Part shown: positions 35,692 to 44,172 of the stretch, piece after piece | Numbering within the stretch: position 1 is the first letter of the stretch | Layout of the letters: every line of letters starts with the position of its first letter | NCBI GenBank assembly: GCA_963744055.1 | Contig: CAVUSL010000001.1 | Location: 1,364,001 to 1,428,000, forward strand | Source: Gp1-AA133 sp963744055 | GTDB taxonomy: Bacteria; Acidobacteriota; Terriglobia; Terriglobales; Acidobacteriaceae | Direction: 5' to 3' | DNA length: 64,000 nucleotides | Notes under the pieces: model-generated | The model's database searches: none | Seen by the model: only the letters and a program-made list of their open reading frames with translations | What the model was told of the DNA's origin: nothing | Made by a program: the position numbers and the translations under genes

Positions 35692-36609
35692 TTGGCGATT
35701 CTTAGTGCAAAGCGCGGCTGGTGTTTGTTTCTTGGAGTATCCATCTGCGCGATCGCATTTGCTTCCGCGCTGGCGCAGACGGAAAAGCCTGTGCTCGCTT
35801 ACCACTTAACGCATGTGGATACTGGTGAGCCTTTCCCCTCGCCCGATGGGGAAAGCATCGTTTTCGAGAGCAAGGTTGCCGGCTTCTACCAGTTGTTCAC
35901 CATGAAGTCCGATGGTTCCGACGTTGTGAGGATCACGCACGATGCGTGGAACCACGACACGCCTTCGTGGTCCCCGGACGGCCGGAGGTTTGCCTTCGTG
36001 TCTGATCAGAACAAGCATTCGGTTGTTTACGTCATGAACGTGGATGGGAGTGGGCTGGAGCGGTTGTCGCCTGAGAATTCGGAGTCGATCCATCCCAACT
36101 GGTCGGCCGACAGCCGGCAAGTCATCTACTGCGCGGATGACGACCTGAAGCCACCCAAGAAGAATGACGCATCCATCTACAGCGTTGATGTGCAATCGAA
36201 AGCCACCAAGACATTGGTCACTGGTGGAGTGAACACCTATCCCTCGTGGTCGCCGGATGGAAAGCGAATCGTTTTCCGGAAAATGATCGGCGATATGAAC
36301 TCGGAAGTGTTTGTCGCAAACGCCGACGGATCCGAGCCCAGAAATATCTCAAACCATATGGCGTTTGACGGCTGGCCCGCGTGGTCACCGGACGGGAAGC
36401 AGATCGCATTTTCTTCGAACCGGCGCGCGAATTATCAGATTCACATCATGAACGCCGACGGAAGCGGCGTGCGGCTGGTGTCGAATACCGAGGGCCGCGC
36501 CACGGAGCCACGCTGGTCGCCCGATGGCAAGACCATCTACTTCACCAACTGCGTGAAAGTAGATTTCGGCGTGGATTGTGAAGTCATGGTGGCGCCCATA
36601 GGCAATTGA
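35692..36609 (+). CDS. TolB-like beta-propeller protein, exported
   Basis: 305 residues from a TTG at 35692, with GGAGGAG a few bases upstream. Signal peptide at about 9-27 (WCLFLGVSICAIAFASALA). Six PD40/TolB-type blades follow, each with a PSWSPDGRRFAFVSD-like motif (SPDG occurs about five times). Such propellers bind proteins or ligands in the periplasm; this one lacks the TolB N-terminal domain and is not near tol-pal genes. Function unknown. Confidence 0.83.
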   Translation: MAILSAKRGWCLFLGVSICAIAFASALAQTEKPVLAYHLTHVDTGEPFPSPDGESIVFESKVAGFYQLFTMKSDGSDVVRITHDAWNHDTPSWSPDGRRFAFVSDQNKHSVVYVMNVDGSGLERLSPENSESIHPNWSADSRQVIYCADDDLKPPKKNDASIYSVDVQSKATKTLVTGGVNTYPSWSPDGKRIVFRKMIGDMNSEVFVANADGSEPRNISNHMAFDGWPAWSPDGKQIAFSSNRRANYQIHIMNADGSGVRLVSNTEGRATEPRWSPDGKTIYFTNCVKVDFGVDCEVMVAPIGN

Positions 36610-36722
36610 GGCAGTTCGTCACGTCCGATTCGCCCAGAATTTCTTGGGCAGGCATTTTGTAATTTCTTTCGTGCACCTGCGACCGCGAGCTGCCTGGCGG
36701 AATCAAAACGCTACAAACACCT

Positions 36723-37658
36723 ATGAGCGCCAACATACTGCAGTCCATCGGCAACACTTCGCTTGTGCCACTTCACCGCGTTGTTCCTGAAGGTTGCGGA
36801 CAGATCTTCGTCAAGGCGGAATGGGAAAATCCCACCGGAAGCATGAAAGACCGCATGGCCATCGCGGTGATTTCGCGAGCCGAGGCGGACGGACGGCTGC
36901 GGCCAGGCGGCACAGTGGTCGAATACACGGGCGGCAGCACTGGGACTTCCCTGGCGCTGGTGTGTGCCGCTAAGGGGTATTCGATTCATGTCGTGAGCGC
37001 ACGCGCTTTCAGCCATGAAAAGCTCGACCACATGGTCGCCTATGGCGCGAAGTTGACGCTCGTCCCCTATGAAGGAGGCGGCATCAGAAAACAGTTATTT
37101 CTCGACATGATCGAAGCAGCCCGCAAGCTGAGCCTTGCGCCGAACAGCTACTTCACCGATCAGCTCAACAACACTGACAGCGTGGCGGGATACGCTTCGC
37201 TGGGCGAAGAAATCTGGCAGCAGATGGATGGCAAAGTGGATGCTTTCGTGCACTCGATCGGAACGGGGGCCTCTTTGCGGGGAGTGGCGAATGTGTTGCG
37301 GCGACATAATCCGAAAATCAAGATTGTTGCGGTTGAGCCGGGCGAGTCGCCGGTGCTGTCAGGCGGGAAGTCTGGCGCCCACGATATTGAAGGGATAGGG
37401 ATTGGTTACACGCCGCCACTCTGGGATCCGACGCTGGTCGATCAGGTGCTCGCCGTAGCCACGGCCGATGCGAAGGACATGTCTCGGCGGCTGGCGCGGG
37501 AAGAAGGAATTTTTGCAGGCACATCTTCAGGCGGGAACGTGCAGGCGGCGATCCGCGTGGCGAAGGAGCTTGGGCCGTCGGCGAAAGTAGCGACGCTGAT
37601 GGTGGATTCAGGCTTGAAGTACGTGAGTACGGATCTGTATCACAACCAGGAGGTTTGA
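36723..37658 (+). CDS. Cysteine-synthase-family PLP enzyme
   Basis: 311 residues, fold type II. Schiff-base Lys in NPTGSMKDRMA (K42), substrate-binding loop EYTGGSTGTSLA, PLP-phosphate loop GTGASLRGVANV, and C-terminal AGTSSGGNVQAA. This pattern fits O-acetylserine sulfhydrylase or cystathionine beta-synthase relatives without extra domains. No cys genes adjoin, so the true donor (acetylserine, phosphoserine or another) is open. It is of interest because the sulfur-carrier module at 53.8-55.4 kb lies on the same window. Confidence 0.88.
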   Translation: MSANILQSIGNTSLVPLHRVVPEGCGQIFVKAEWENPTGSMKDRMAIAVISRAEADGRLRPGGTVVEYTGGSTGTSLALVCAAKGYSIHVVSARAFSHEKLDHMVAYGAKLTLVPYEGGGIRKQLFLDMIEAARKLSLAPNSYFTDQLNNTDSVAGYASLGEEIWQQMDGKVDAFVHSIGTGASLRGVANVLRRHNPKIKIVAVEPGESPVLSGGKSGAHDIEGIGIGYTPPLWDPTLVDQVLAVATADAKDMSRRLAREEGIFAGTSSGGNVQAAIRVAKELGPSAKVATLMVDSGLKYVSTDLYHNQEV

Positions 37659-37669
37659 TGACGACGCCG

Positions 37670-38077
37670 TCAGCGTCGTTTCTTGCCTGCGGCCTCGGCA
37701 ACACGCGCCTTCACGATTCGTTTGACCAGGGCTACTGGGATTGGCTCGTCGAGCGGGAAGTGGATTGTGCCCTTCGATGTTGAATAGTTCTTCAACTCAG
37801 CCTTGAATTTTGCGACCACCGACGCCGTGGGAAACAGGCTGCAGTGGCTTGCAAAAGCGGCGAACCATACTAGAACGACGTCACGCTTGAACGCCGGGAT
37901 CCGGTAACTGATGGTTTCCACGGCGTCGCGAGGCACGGCCGATCGAATCGCGGCGCGCAATTTGTCGAACGCGGCGCGACTGGGTTCCGGGACCTTCGCC
38001 CGATAGCCTTCGACGCTCGCCTGAGCGTTTTTGTCGCGGGCAGCAGGTTTGCGGCGGGTCGATTTCACTTTTCGCAT
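37670..38077 (-). CDS. DUF1801 / YdhG-like protein
   Basis: 135 residues. A basic N-terminus precedes the domain from about 20 (VEGYRAKVPEPSRAAFDKLR; ISYRIPAFKRDVVLVWFAAF; GTIHFPLDEPIPVALVKRIV). This fold is seen in small intracellular iron-chaperone-like (frataxin-fold) proteins, but the function is not settled. Its start overlaps the end of the upstream secreted-protein gene by 13 bases, so the three minus-strand genes 37670-39905 look like one operon. Confidence 0.85.
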   Translation of the reverse strand: MRKVKSTRRKPAARDKNAQASVEGYRAKVPEPSRAAFDKLRAAIRSAVPRDAVETISYRIPAFKRDVVLVWFAAFASHCSLFPTASVVAKFKAELKNYSTSKGTIHFPLDEPIPVALVKRIVKARVAEAAGKKRR

Positions 38078-38688
38078 GTGGGGTTATGAACATCCTCACG
38101 GAACGAAATGCCCTTCAACGAATCCACGGCCTGATTAAGTTCTTCCTGGGAGCCTGCATTCACCATCTCGCCGATGAGGTAGTTTCGAAAACGTGTAAAG
38201 ACTAACGAACGGTACGAGTCGCGGCCGTAGGAAAAGGAAACTTTGTAATCGGAACGGAAAAACTTCTTTCCGCCATATTCCACGGCACCCGTGTCGCGCA
38301 AGAGTTTGTTCTGATCGGGGGCGCGTTTGACCTGTGCTTGTACTGCATGGCTCACGAATTCTTTGGGGTCCGCATTCTGTTGATTGGCCGGGGTCGCGTA
38401 CAACGTGATGGTATTTCCGAAAGTGCCCTGCTTGGGCTGCTCGATCATGAATAGGCCGAGTCCTCCACCTGCCTGATGGATGGCGCGCGCCGGGCCATTT
38501 ATGCCCTGGTTTTTAGCCAGCCAACCGGCCGGCAAGTGGAAGGAAAATCCCAGGCATTCGTTGGTATAAGTTTCGTGCATGTATTGGCCCGCGTCGACGC
38601 GAGGCGCGGCCGCAGCTGCGGGCGGAGATTGCTGGGCGGCCGCGGTGGCTAGGAAACCAAGAAGCAGAGTCGCACCGATCTTCATCAT
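38065..38688 (-). CDS. Secreted protein of unknown function (207 aa)
   Basis: About 207 residues. Signal peptide MMKIGATLLLGFLATAAA then an Ala/Pro-rich linker. The mature part has YTNECLGFSFHLPAGWLAKN and ends with a lone Cys region. The pattern 'protein with a hydrolysed-looking FHLPAGW strand' recalls PsbP-like fold proteins, but this is only a resemblance. The start ATGATGA overlaps the stop of the SBP56-like gene, so translational coupling is likely and the two may work together in the periplasm. Confidence 0.75.
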   Translation of the reverse strand: MMKIGATLLLGFLATAAAQQSPPAAAAAPRVDAGQYMHETYTNECLGFSFHLPAGWLAKNQGINGPARAIHQAGGGLGLFMIEQPKQGTFGNTITLYATPANQQNADPKEFVSHAVQAQVKRAPDQNKLLRDTGAVEYGGKKFFRSDYKVSFSYGRDSYRSLVFTRFRNYLIGEMVNAGSQEELNQAVDSLKGISFREDVHNPTCEK

Positions 38689-39905
38689 CGCGAGAACACC
38701 ACGCCGTGCGGCAGGCCGGTCCCTTTCCATCCGTGCGGCCACTGGCGGTCTTCGAAGTTGAAGCCGACATTGCCGTCCGTATCGCGGAAGGTTTCGTCCA
38801 TAGTCAGGCCTCCGGTCGCGGGATCGAACTTCACGAGATACAAGCGGCCGCGTGTATTCAAACCGGCAGTCACGGCCAGGCGCTGGGTCTTGGCGTCCCA
38901 CGACGTCCAGTGAGGAATGTAGTTGTCGGTCAGCTGTAAGCGCGAGACTTCCACCGGCTTGGCGCCATTTGTGATGTCGAGCACGACCAGGCCGTGAGTG
39001 GCGCGCACGCCTTCGATCAGGAAGTGGCCGACAATCGTAGGGACGCCGCACCAGTTGCCGGGGAACGTGTAGACGAGTTTTGCTTTGGGATCGTTGGTGT
39101 CGACGTCGGTGATGCGCTCGATGCCGCAGCTGAGGGTCTGCACGAAGACCGATCCATCGGGGCCGAGCCGCGGTTCCTGTGGTCCGACCTGCGAATACCG
39201 GTTCTCGCCGACGTCGAAGTACGAGGTCTTCAGCAGCTTAAGGTCCGACAGTCGCCACACCTGGTAGGTCACGCCGCTGAAAATGTTCTCGAGATGCATC
39301 GAAGAATCGGTGGCGACGACGCGGTCTTTGTCGGGGAGAACTACGAGGCTATACGGAGTCAGAAGAGCGTTTGGGAAGGCCGGATCCGCGCTGCTGGTGG
39401 AGCGCACAAGTTTTCCATGATCGTCGATCTCGACCAGGCCGCCGCTCGCGCCGCTGCCTTGCGAGACGGCGTGGTGCGCGTGCTGAAAGCTGGCGAGCAC
39501 GTGGCCATTTGGCATCCGCAGATAAGAATGAGGATGCATGTAGCCATCCATGTCGGTGAATGAGGCCGCGACCTGGGGATGAATTGGGTCGTGCAGGTCG
39601 AAGATGAAAGTGCGTCCGGCTTCGTGATCGTTGGCGAAGAGCATGCCGCTTGCCGGCATGGAGTATTCGGTATGGTGGGCGCTCTTGGTGGGCTGATCGG
39701 TGGCCAGAGTTGTGACCAGACGCCCGTAGGAAGCTGAGGCCGGGTCGGCATCGATGACCACGAGAAAGTCGTTGCCCTTGCCATCCGCGTCGCCGGTCCA
39801 AGCGAAAAGATAGTGCCCCTGCGCCGGTTCCTTTTGGTCGGCGGAGAATGCGCCCACGCTGAGTGCGGTAAGCATCAGGAGCAGCGTGGCAATTGGACGT
39901 TGCAT
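38685..39905 (-). CDS. SBP56-like (selenium-binding protein / methanethiol oxidase type) secreted propeller
   Basis: 406 residues with a signal peptide (ATLLLMLTALSVGAFS, about 6-21). The mature part is a beta-propeller with several His-rich stretches that could hold copper: SAHHTEYSMP, MHPHSYLRMPNGHVLASFQH, DNYIPHWTSWD and a C-terminal WPHGWKGTGLPHGVV. These resemble SBP56-family (methanethiol oxidase) His positions. Recognition is by pattern only; another exported propeller is possible. Overlaps the next gene by four bases. Confidence 0.65.
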   Translation of the reverse strand: MQRPIATLLLMLTALSVGAFSADQKEPAQGHYLFAWTGDADGKGNDFLVVIDADPASASYGRLVTTLATDQPTKSAHHTEYSMPASGMLFANDHEAGRTFIFDLHDPIHPQVAASFTDMDGYMHPHSYLRMPNGHVLASFQHAHHAVSQGSGASGGLVEIDDHGKLVRSTSSADPAFPNALLTPYSLVVLPDKDRVVATDSSMHLENIFSGVTYQVWRLSDLKLLKTSYFDVGENRYSQVGPQEPRLGPDGSVFVQTLSCGIERITDVDTNDPKAKLVYTFPGNWCGVPTIVGHFLIEGVRATHGLVVLDITNGAKPVEVSRLQLTDNYIPHWTSWDAKTQRLAVTAGLNTRGRLYLVKFDPATGGLTMDETFRDTDGNVGFNFEDRQWPHGWKGTGLPHGVVFSR

Positions 39906-40066
39906 GAATCCTCCCGGGAATTTTGGCGGAAACGAAAGGATAGCAGTTTCCTGTTGTGGTAAAGGACCGCGAGTAGTTTCTGGGAGTAGTCTCCCATTGC
40001 GCTGCGAGTTGGGGTAGAGTCAGGAAGTACAGCTCTCATCTCGTCGCCGCATTCCGAGGAGGATCC

Positions 40067-41059
40067 ATGAGCAACGATCTCTCGCGCAGAAAATTCCTGG
40101 AAAAAGTTGGATTGGGCGCGGCGACCGGCGCCAGCGTGTGGTTGCTGAAAGATGTGGCGCAAGCCGAGCCTCCGGCGGCCGCGCTGCCGACGCGCACACT
40201 GGGGCGCACCGGGGCCAAGGTTTCGATCCTGGCCTTCGGCTGCGGCAGCCGCTTCCTCATGTATGAAGATGAGGAGAAGGCGCAGGCAGCGCTGAATCAC
40301 GCCATCGATCTCGGGATTACCTACCTCGATACGGCGTACGCATACGGCGACGGCAAGAGCGAGACTCGTGTGGGCAAGACGATGGCGTCGCGCCGCAAGG
40401 ACGTCTGGCTCGCCACGAAAATTCCCGATCGCAGCTATGACGGCTTCAAGCGCCGGCTGGAAGGAAGCTTGAAGCGCCTGCAGACTGATCACGTAGATCT
40501 GTTACACATGCACAGCCTGGGCCACGCCGATGATCTCGCAAAAATCGAAGCGCCGGATGGATGCCTCAAGGCTGCCTTGGAAGCGCGGGAGCAGAGGATG
40601 GCCCGCTTCATCGGAATGACCAGCCATACTGACGGCGCGGTGATGGCGCAGGCGATCGAGCGGCACGATCTGGATTGCGTGCAGATGGCGCTGAATGCCT
40701 CGCGCAACGGGCGTTTCGAGGAACTTGCGCTGCCTGCCGCGAATAAGAAGAGTCTCGGCGTCATTGCCATGAAGATTACCGGGCAGGAGTTTCTGCTGGG
40801 GCAGGGGACGGGCAAAACGGATATCAATGCGCTGCTGCGCTATTCGATGAGCTTGCCGGTCACGACCGCGGTGGTCGGGATGCCGCAGCTTGAGATGCTT
40901 GAGCACAACGTCGAGATCGCTCGAGGATTCGCGCCCTTTTCCGAGCAAGAGATGGAGAAGCTCCGTAAAGATGTTTCGCCATCGCGCGAGGGGCTGGAGC
41001 ACAATCTGACTGGGCATCTGGACGGGCCGACCGCCACGCCGGAGATTTTCTGGGCTTAG
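40067..41059 (+). CDS. Tat-exported aldo/keto reductase
   Basis: 330 residues. SRRKFLEKVGLGAATGASVW (residues 6-25) is a textbook twin-arginine signal. The (beta/alpha)8 reductase follows, with the catalytic set visible: YLDTAYAYGDG (Asp and Tyr) near 88, WLATKIP (Lys), and LLHMHSLG (His). NAD(P)H-dependent reduction of carbonyl compounds is the usual activity; export of a nicotinamide-dependent enzyme is notable and depends on folding with cofactor before transport. GAGGAGGATCC is a strong SD. Substrate unknown. Confidence 0.9.
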   Translation: MSNDLSRRKFLEKVGLGAATGASVWLLKDVAQAEPPAAALPTRTLGRTGAKVSILAFGCGSRFLMYEDEEKAQAALNHAIDLGITYLDTAYAYGDGKSETRVGKTMASRRKDVWLATKIPDRSYDGFKRRLEGSLKRLQTDHVDLLHMHSLGHADDLAKIEAPDGCLKAALEAREQRMARFIGMTSHTDGAVMAQAIERHDLDCVQMALNASRNGRFEELALPAANKKSLGVIAMKITGQEFLLGQGTGKTDINALLRYSMSLPVTTAVVGMPQLEMLEHNVEIARGFAPFSEQEMEKLRKDVSPSREGLEHNLTGHLDGPTATPEIFWA

Positions 41060-41074
41060 AGATCGGTCGCCGTA

Positions 41075-41216
41075 ATGCATGCCATTCGCGATGCATTTGT
41101 CATCCACAATGCATTGTCATCCAGTAATGCATTGCCATCCTGAGCGCCAGCGAAGAACCTGTGTACTTTGCCGTCGCAGGCGGTGGTGCATGGGTTCTTC
41201 GCTTCGCTCAGAATGA
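41075..41216. repeat. ATGCATT tandem repeat plus 19-bp inverted repeat
   Basis: ATGCAT recurs at 41075, 41091, 41109 and 41127, mostly in an 18-bp unit (ATGCATTGTCATCCA core). Directly after it, TGAGCGCCAGCGAAGAACC (41141-41159) pairs with GGTTCTTCGCTTCGCTCA (41193-41210), leaving a loop of about 33 bases. Non-coding gap between the reductase and PilZ genes. Confidence 0.6.
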
Positions 41217-41346
41217 CAAAACTGTAGAGTTGTCATTCGCTCGGAGCATGGTTACCAGTAACCATTGTCGGCTGAAACCTTCGTAATCTTGTCCACCCAC
41301 CCAAGCCGGACTACCATCACTTCCTCGATTTGGGCGGTGTGAAAAG

Positions 41347-41775
41347 ATGTCCTCCCCTGTAAACACGCGCCGTTGGTTGCGTCATCCGGTAGAGTTGCCC
41401 GTCCTGGTTGTGCCTCGGGGCGGGGATTCCAAACTTGCTGTCCAGGGCCGCGGAATTGAAATCAGCGAAGGGGGCATGACGCTGTATGCGGGCGTGCCAC
41501 TGAAGCCGGGCGACTACATGGACCTGGAGTTTCAGACGCCTGGCCGCACGCGCGTCTCGGCTATCGTTCGCAACCGGACCGGCTACTGCTTCGGACTGGA
41601 GTTCCTGACCCCGCTGGGCAGCGAGGCTCCCAAGGCGTCGGTCGCGGTGCGACCTCCGAAGAGCAGCACGGAAAGCGGCGACCTGCGCACCGTTCTTCGC
41701 CGCAAGGAAGTCGAGATGGAGCGCTTGCGCAAAGAGATCTCCACCCTGCGCGCCTACGGCAAGTTCACCCGCTGA
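41347..41775 (+). CDS. PilZ-domain protein with C-terminal coiled coil
   Basis: 142 residues. The PilZ signature reads RRWLRHPVELPV near residue 8 and EISEGGMTL near 48; the second motif departs slightly from D/NxSxxG, but the basic arm is present, so c-di-GMP binding is likely. After about residue 100 a charged helix (RRKEVEMERLRKEISTLRAY) suggests dimerisation. Second PilZ protein of the window. Confidence 0.82.
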   Translation: MSSPVNTRRWLRHPVELPVLVVPRGGDSKLAVQGRGIEISEGGMTLYAGVPLKPGDYMDLEFQTPGRTRVSAIVRNRTGYCFGLEFLTPLGSEAPKASVAVRPPKSSTESGDLRTVLRRKEVEMERLRKEISTLRAYGKFTR

Positions 41776-41942
41776 CCTTCCGCGCAATGGCACGTCCGGA
41801 ACCTCACCTCTGAATCTTTTGGATGATTACCATGGTGGTTTTGCGATAGTCCGCCCGTCCCAAGTACTATAGCGACGCACTCTTCTCCCTCATTCTGAAG
41901 CGCGCGGTTTGAAAACTCCGCGCCGGAGTTCCGATCAGGCCT

Positions 41943-42620
41943 ATGCCATTTCGCGCTACGAACGTTCTGCTTACGGATAATGAGGCCAGGGTCTTCGGCT
42001 GCCTGGTCGAAAAAGAAATCACCACGCCGGATTACTATCCGCTGTCGCTGAATGCGCTTATCAATGCGTGCAACCAGAAGTCGAACCGCGATCCGGTGAT
42101 GAGCCTGAACGAAGAGGCTGTCCGGCAGGCACTGCATTCGCTGAATGAAAAAGGCCTCACGGGAACGGCCAGCAGCGCGGGCGATAGCCGCGTGCCAAAG
42201 TACGAGCATCGCATGCAGGAAGCTTTCAACTTCACGCGCCGCGAGACCGCCATCATGTGCGTGCTCATGCTGCGCGGTCCACAGACGCCGGGAGAATTGC
42301 GTGGACGATCGGAGCGTCTGCAGCGTTTCGAAGATCTGACCGACGTGCAGGCCACGCTGCAGAAACTCATGACGCGCGAGGAGCCCCTGGTCAAAGTGCT
42401 GCCACGCCAGCCGGGAACGAAAGAGGCTCGCTACGCGCACTTGCTCTGCGGCCAGAAGCCAGAATGGGATGCGCCCCAGTCTGTGGTGGTTGAAGCGCGC
42501 TCTGAGGGTTCTAGTGATAACGAACGTCTCGCCACGCTGGAAGAAGAAATGTTGGTATTGAAGAAAGAGATGGCCGATTTGCGCGAAGAAGTGGCGAGTT
42601 TTAGAAAGCAGTTTGAGTAG
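41943..42620 (+). CDS. YceH-like (UPF0502/DUF480) protein
   Basis: 225 residues. Tandem winged-helix domains: the first has EARVFGCLVEKEITTPDYYP and YPLSLNALINACNQKSNRDP, typical of the family; the second RETAIMCVLMLRGPQTPGEL. A C-terminal coiled coil (LEEEMLVLKKEMADLREEV) completes it. YceH proteins look like DNA-binding proteins, with an unclear role. A strong bidirectional terminator follows. Confidence 0.9.
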   Translation: MPFRATNVLLTDNEARVFGCLVEKEITTPDYYPLSLNALINACNQKSNRDPVMSLNEEAVRQALHSLNEKGLTGTASSAGDSRVPKYEHRMQEAFNFTRRETAIMCVLMLRGPQTPGELRGRSERLQRFEDLTDVQATLQKLMTREEPLVKVLPRQPGTKEARYAHLLCGQKPEWDAPQSVVVEARSEGSSDNERLATLEEEMLVLKKEMADLREEVASFRKQFE

Positions 42621-42712
42621 TCGCACAATAGGCCGTTGCGTGTCCCGTTGATTGGGATTCAAGCTGTGCGGGGCCGTAGTTTTCTTTGGTGAGTAACTAA
42701 AGTGAGATAGAA

Positions 42713-42750
42713 AAATCCCCACGCCAAGCGACGACTCGGCGTGGGGATTT
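42713..42750. terminator. Bidirectional intrinsic terminator
   Basis: AAATCCCCACGCC (42713-42725) pairs perfectly with GGCGTGGGGATTT (42738-42750) around a 12-base loop. It has A runs on one side and T runs on the other, and lies between the ends of two convergent genes (42620 and 42770). Confidence 0.88.
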
Positions 42751-42769
42751 CGGTTTTCTGTGCTGCTCG

Positions 42770-43852
42770 CTAGAAGCTGATTTTCAGGATCGTTCCATTT
42801 ACCCCCACTAGCCATCCGGCGCGGGGGCTCGCGAAAGCTACGGCCCAGAAGCCGGTGACGCCATTAAGCAGATGCCACGTCTTGCCTTCATTCGGAGTCC
42901 AGGCCGCGCCGCCGGCATTGGCGGTGATCACTACGGCGCGATCGTCATCGTCGTCGTGACGGTTGTGGCGTCCACCATCCACGTAGGCCAAACCAAAAAT
43001 CGCTCCGGTTACTGGAGTTGGACTGCCTAGTGTCCAAGTGCGTCCGCCATCGTTGGAGGTAGCAGTTGATGCGTTGTTGGGATCGGCGGGGTCGAGGTCG
43101 CCGCCGCCCACGATGCCGTGGCGGGAGTCGCGGAAGGCGACGCTGAAGGCGCCCGCGCTCGGGTTGCTGACCAGCGGAGTGTTGTAGGCGTTCCAGGTGT
43201 TGCCGCCGTCGGTGGTAGCGAGGACGCGGGCCGCGGTGGATCCGCCGGTGGCGATCCACGCGTTGCGCTCGCCTTCGGTGGCGACGCAGGTGCCGCTGGC
43301 CGCGAAGGAGGCTTCGCCGGGGAGAGCGGGCGGCATGTTGGCGCTGATGCTGTTCCAGGTATGCCCGTTGCGGATGCGGAGGTCGGGGAAGACGCCGTTG
43401 ACGGAGTCGCTGTGGGAGATGCCTCGCGTCGGGCTCCAGAAGGCGAAGCAGTCGTAGAAAGCGCCAACCAGTTGATTCTGGAATTGCATGGTCCAGGTAG
43501 CACCGGCGTCGGTGGTTTTGTAGATGCGGAAGTCGGTAGTGTTGTTCCCGATGGATTGCAGATAGGCGACGCGATCGCTGACGCCTTCGACGTCGCGGAA
43601 TTGCAGGGCTTCGGCGCCGGGTACGACGCCCGAGCGCCAGTGACGGCCGCCGTCGGTCGTGACGACGAAAGTCCCGCCGCGTCCGGAGGCCCAGACCACG
43701 CGCTCGTTCACGGGGCTGACGGCAATCAGGCCTTGCGTGGTGTTGCTGTTTTGCGGAGTGAGTTTGGGCGGACGAATGTGGTCGTCGGCAAGGGTCAGGA
43801 TCGCGAATGCGAACAGGGAGATCAGAAGAACGGCCAGGGAACGCTTCAACAT
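42770..43852 (-). CDS. Secreted Ycf48-like / BNR-repeat beta-propeller
   Basis: 360 residues with a signal peptide (RSLAVLLISLFAFAILTLA, about 4-22). Repeated WxxTxDGGxxW motifs (VTTDGGRHWRSG, KTTDAGATWTMQ, ATTDGGNTWNAY, TSNDGGRTWTLG) mark a Ycf48/sialidase-like propeller. A short His/Asp-rich run (HNRHDDDDDRA) near 300 lies in a loop. Such exported propellers in soil bacteria are usually of unknown function. A terminator lies just past its stop. Confidence 0.85.
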   Translation of the reverse strand: MLKRSLAVLLISLFAFAILTLADDHIRPPKLTPQNSNTTQGLIAVSPVNERVVWASGRGGTFVVTTDGGRHWRSGVVPGAEALQFRDVEGVSDRVAYLQSIGNNTTDFRIYKTTDAGATWTMQFQNQLVGAFYDCFAFWSPTRGISHSDSVNGVFPDLRIRNGHTWNSISANMPPALPGEASFAASGTCVATEGERNAWIATGGSTAARVLATTDGGNTWNAYNTPLVSNPSAGAFSVAFRDSRHGIVGGGDLDPADPNNASTATSNDGGRTWTLGSPTPVTGAIFGLAYVDGGRHNRHDDDDDRAVVITANAGGAAWTPNEGKTWHLLNGVTGFWAVAFASPRAGWLVGVNGTILKISF

Positions 43853-44040
43853 GGTGAGTCTCCGGAGAAATTTTCGTTGGCGGAGCGCGAGTATAGGCTT
43901 CGGAGGGAGAGAGTGTCAATTGAGTGATGCGTGAAACTGGGCGCGGGGCGGGGGATTTGGGGGAGACATCATTGGAGGGATGTTGTTCGGGTTCGTGCTG
44001 GGAAAGCTATCGAGGGCGCTTGAGAGCGCCAGCAACGCCG

Positions 44041-44088
44041 GGTCCCTCGACTGCGTTCGGCTAGCGCCTCAGTTCGCTCGGGATAACA
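44041..44088. repeat. CTCGACTGCGTTCGGCT repeat, copy 1
   Basis: 48 bases nearly identical (44 of 48) to 45144-45190. The two copies flank the Fpg/Nei gene. Internally the unit carries CGGCT and a GCGAACTGAGGC-type arm that can pair, so it may form a hairpin. The rest of the gap 43853-44172 shows no gene. Confidence 0.6.
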
Positions 44089-44172
44089 GAGTTGGGGGGA
44101 TGCGAATTCTGAGATACGGCGGTGCGAGATGCGGTGGTTGCGCGATCGGGAGGAAATAGGCAAGCTGGTCTT

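Noticed and set aside
36723..37658. Calling the cysteine-synthase-like gene CysM or CBS
   Set aside because: Motifs fit the superfamily, but no context or specific residues allow a precise name.
41754..42815. 353-residue minus-strand frame
   Set aside because: Lies opposite the YceH-like gene and crosses the terminator at 42713-42750; no protein features.
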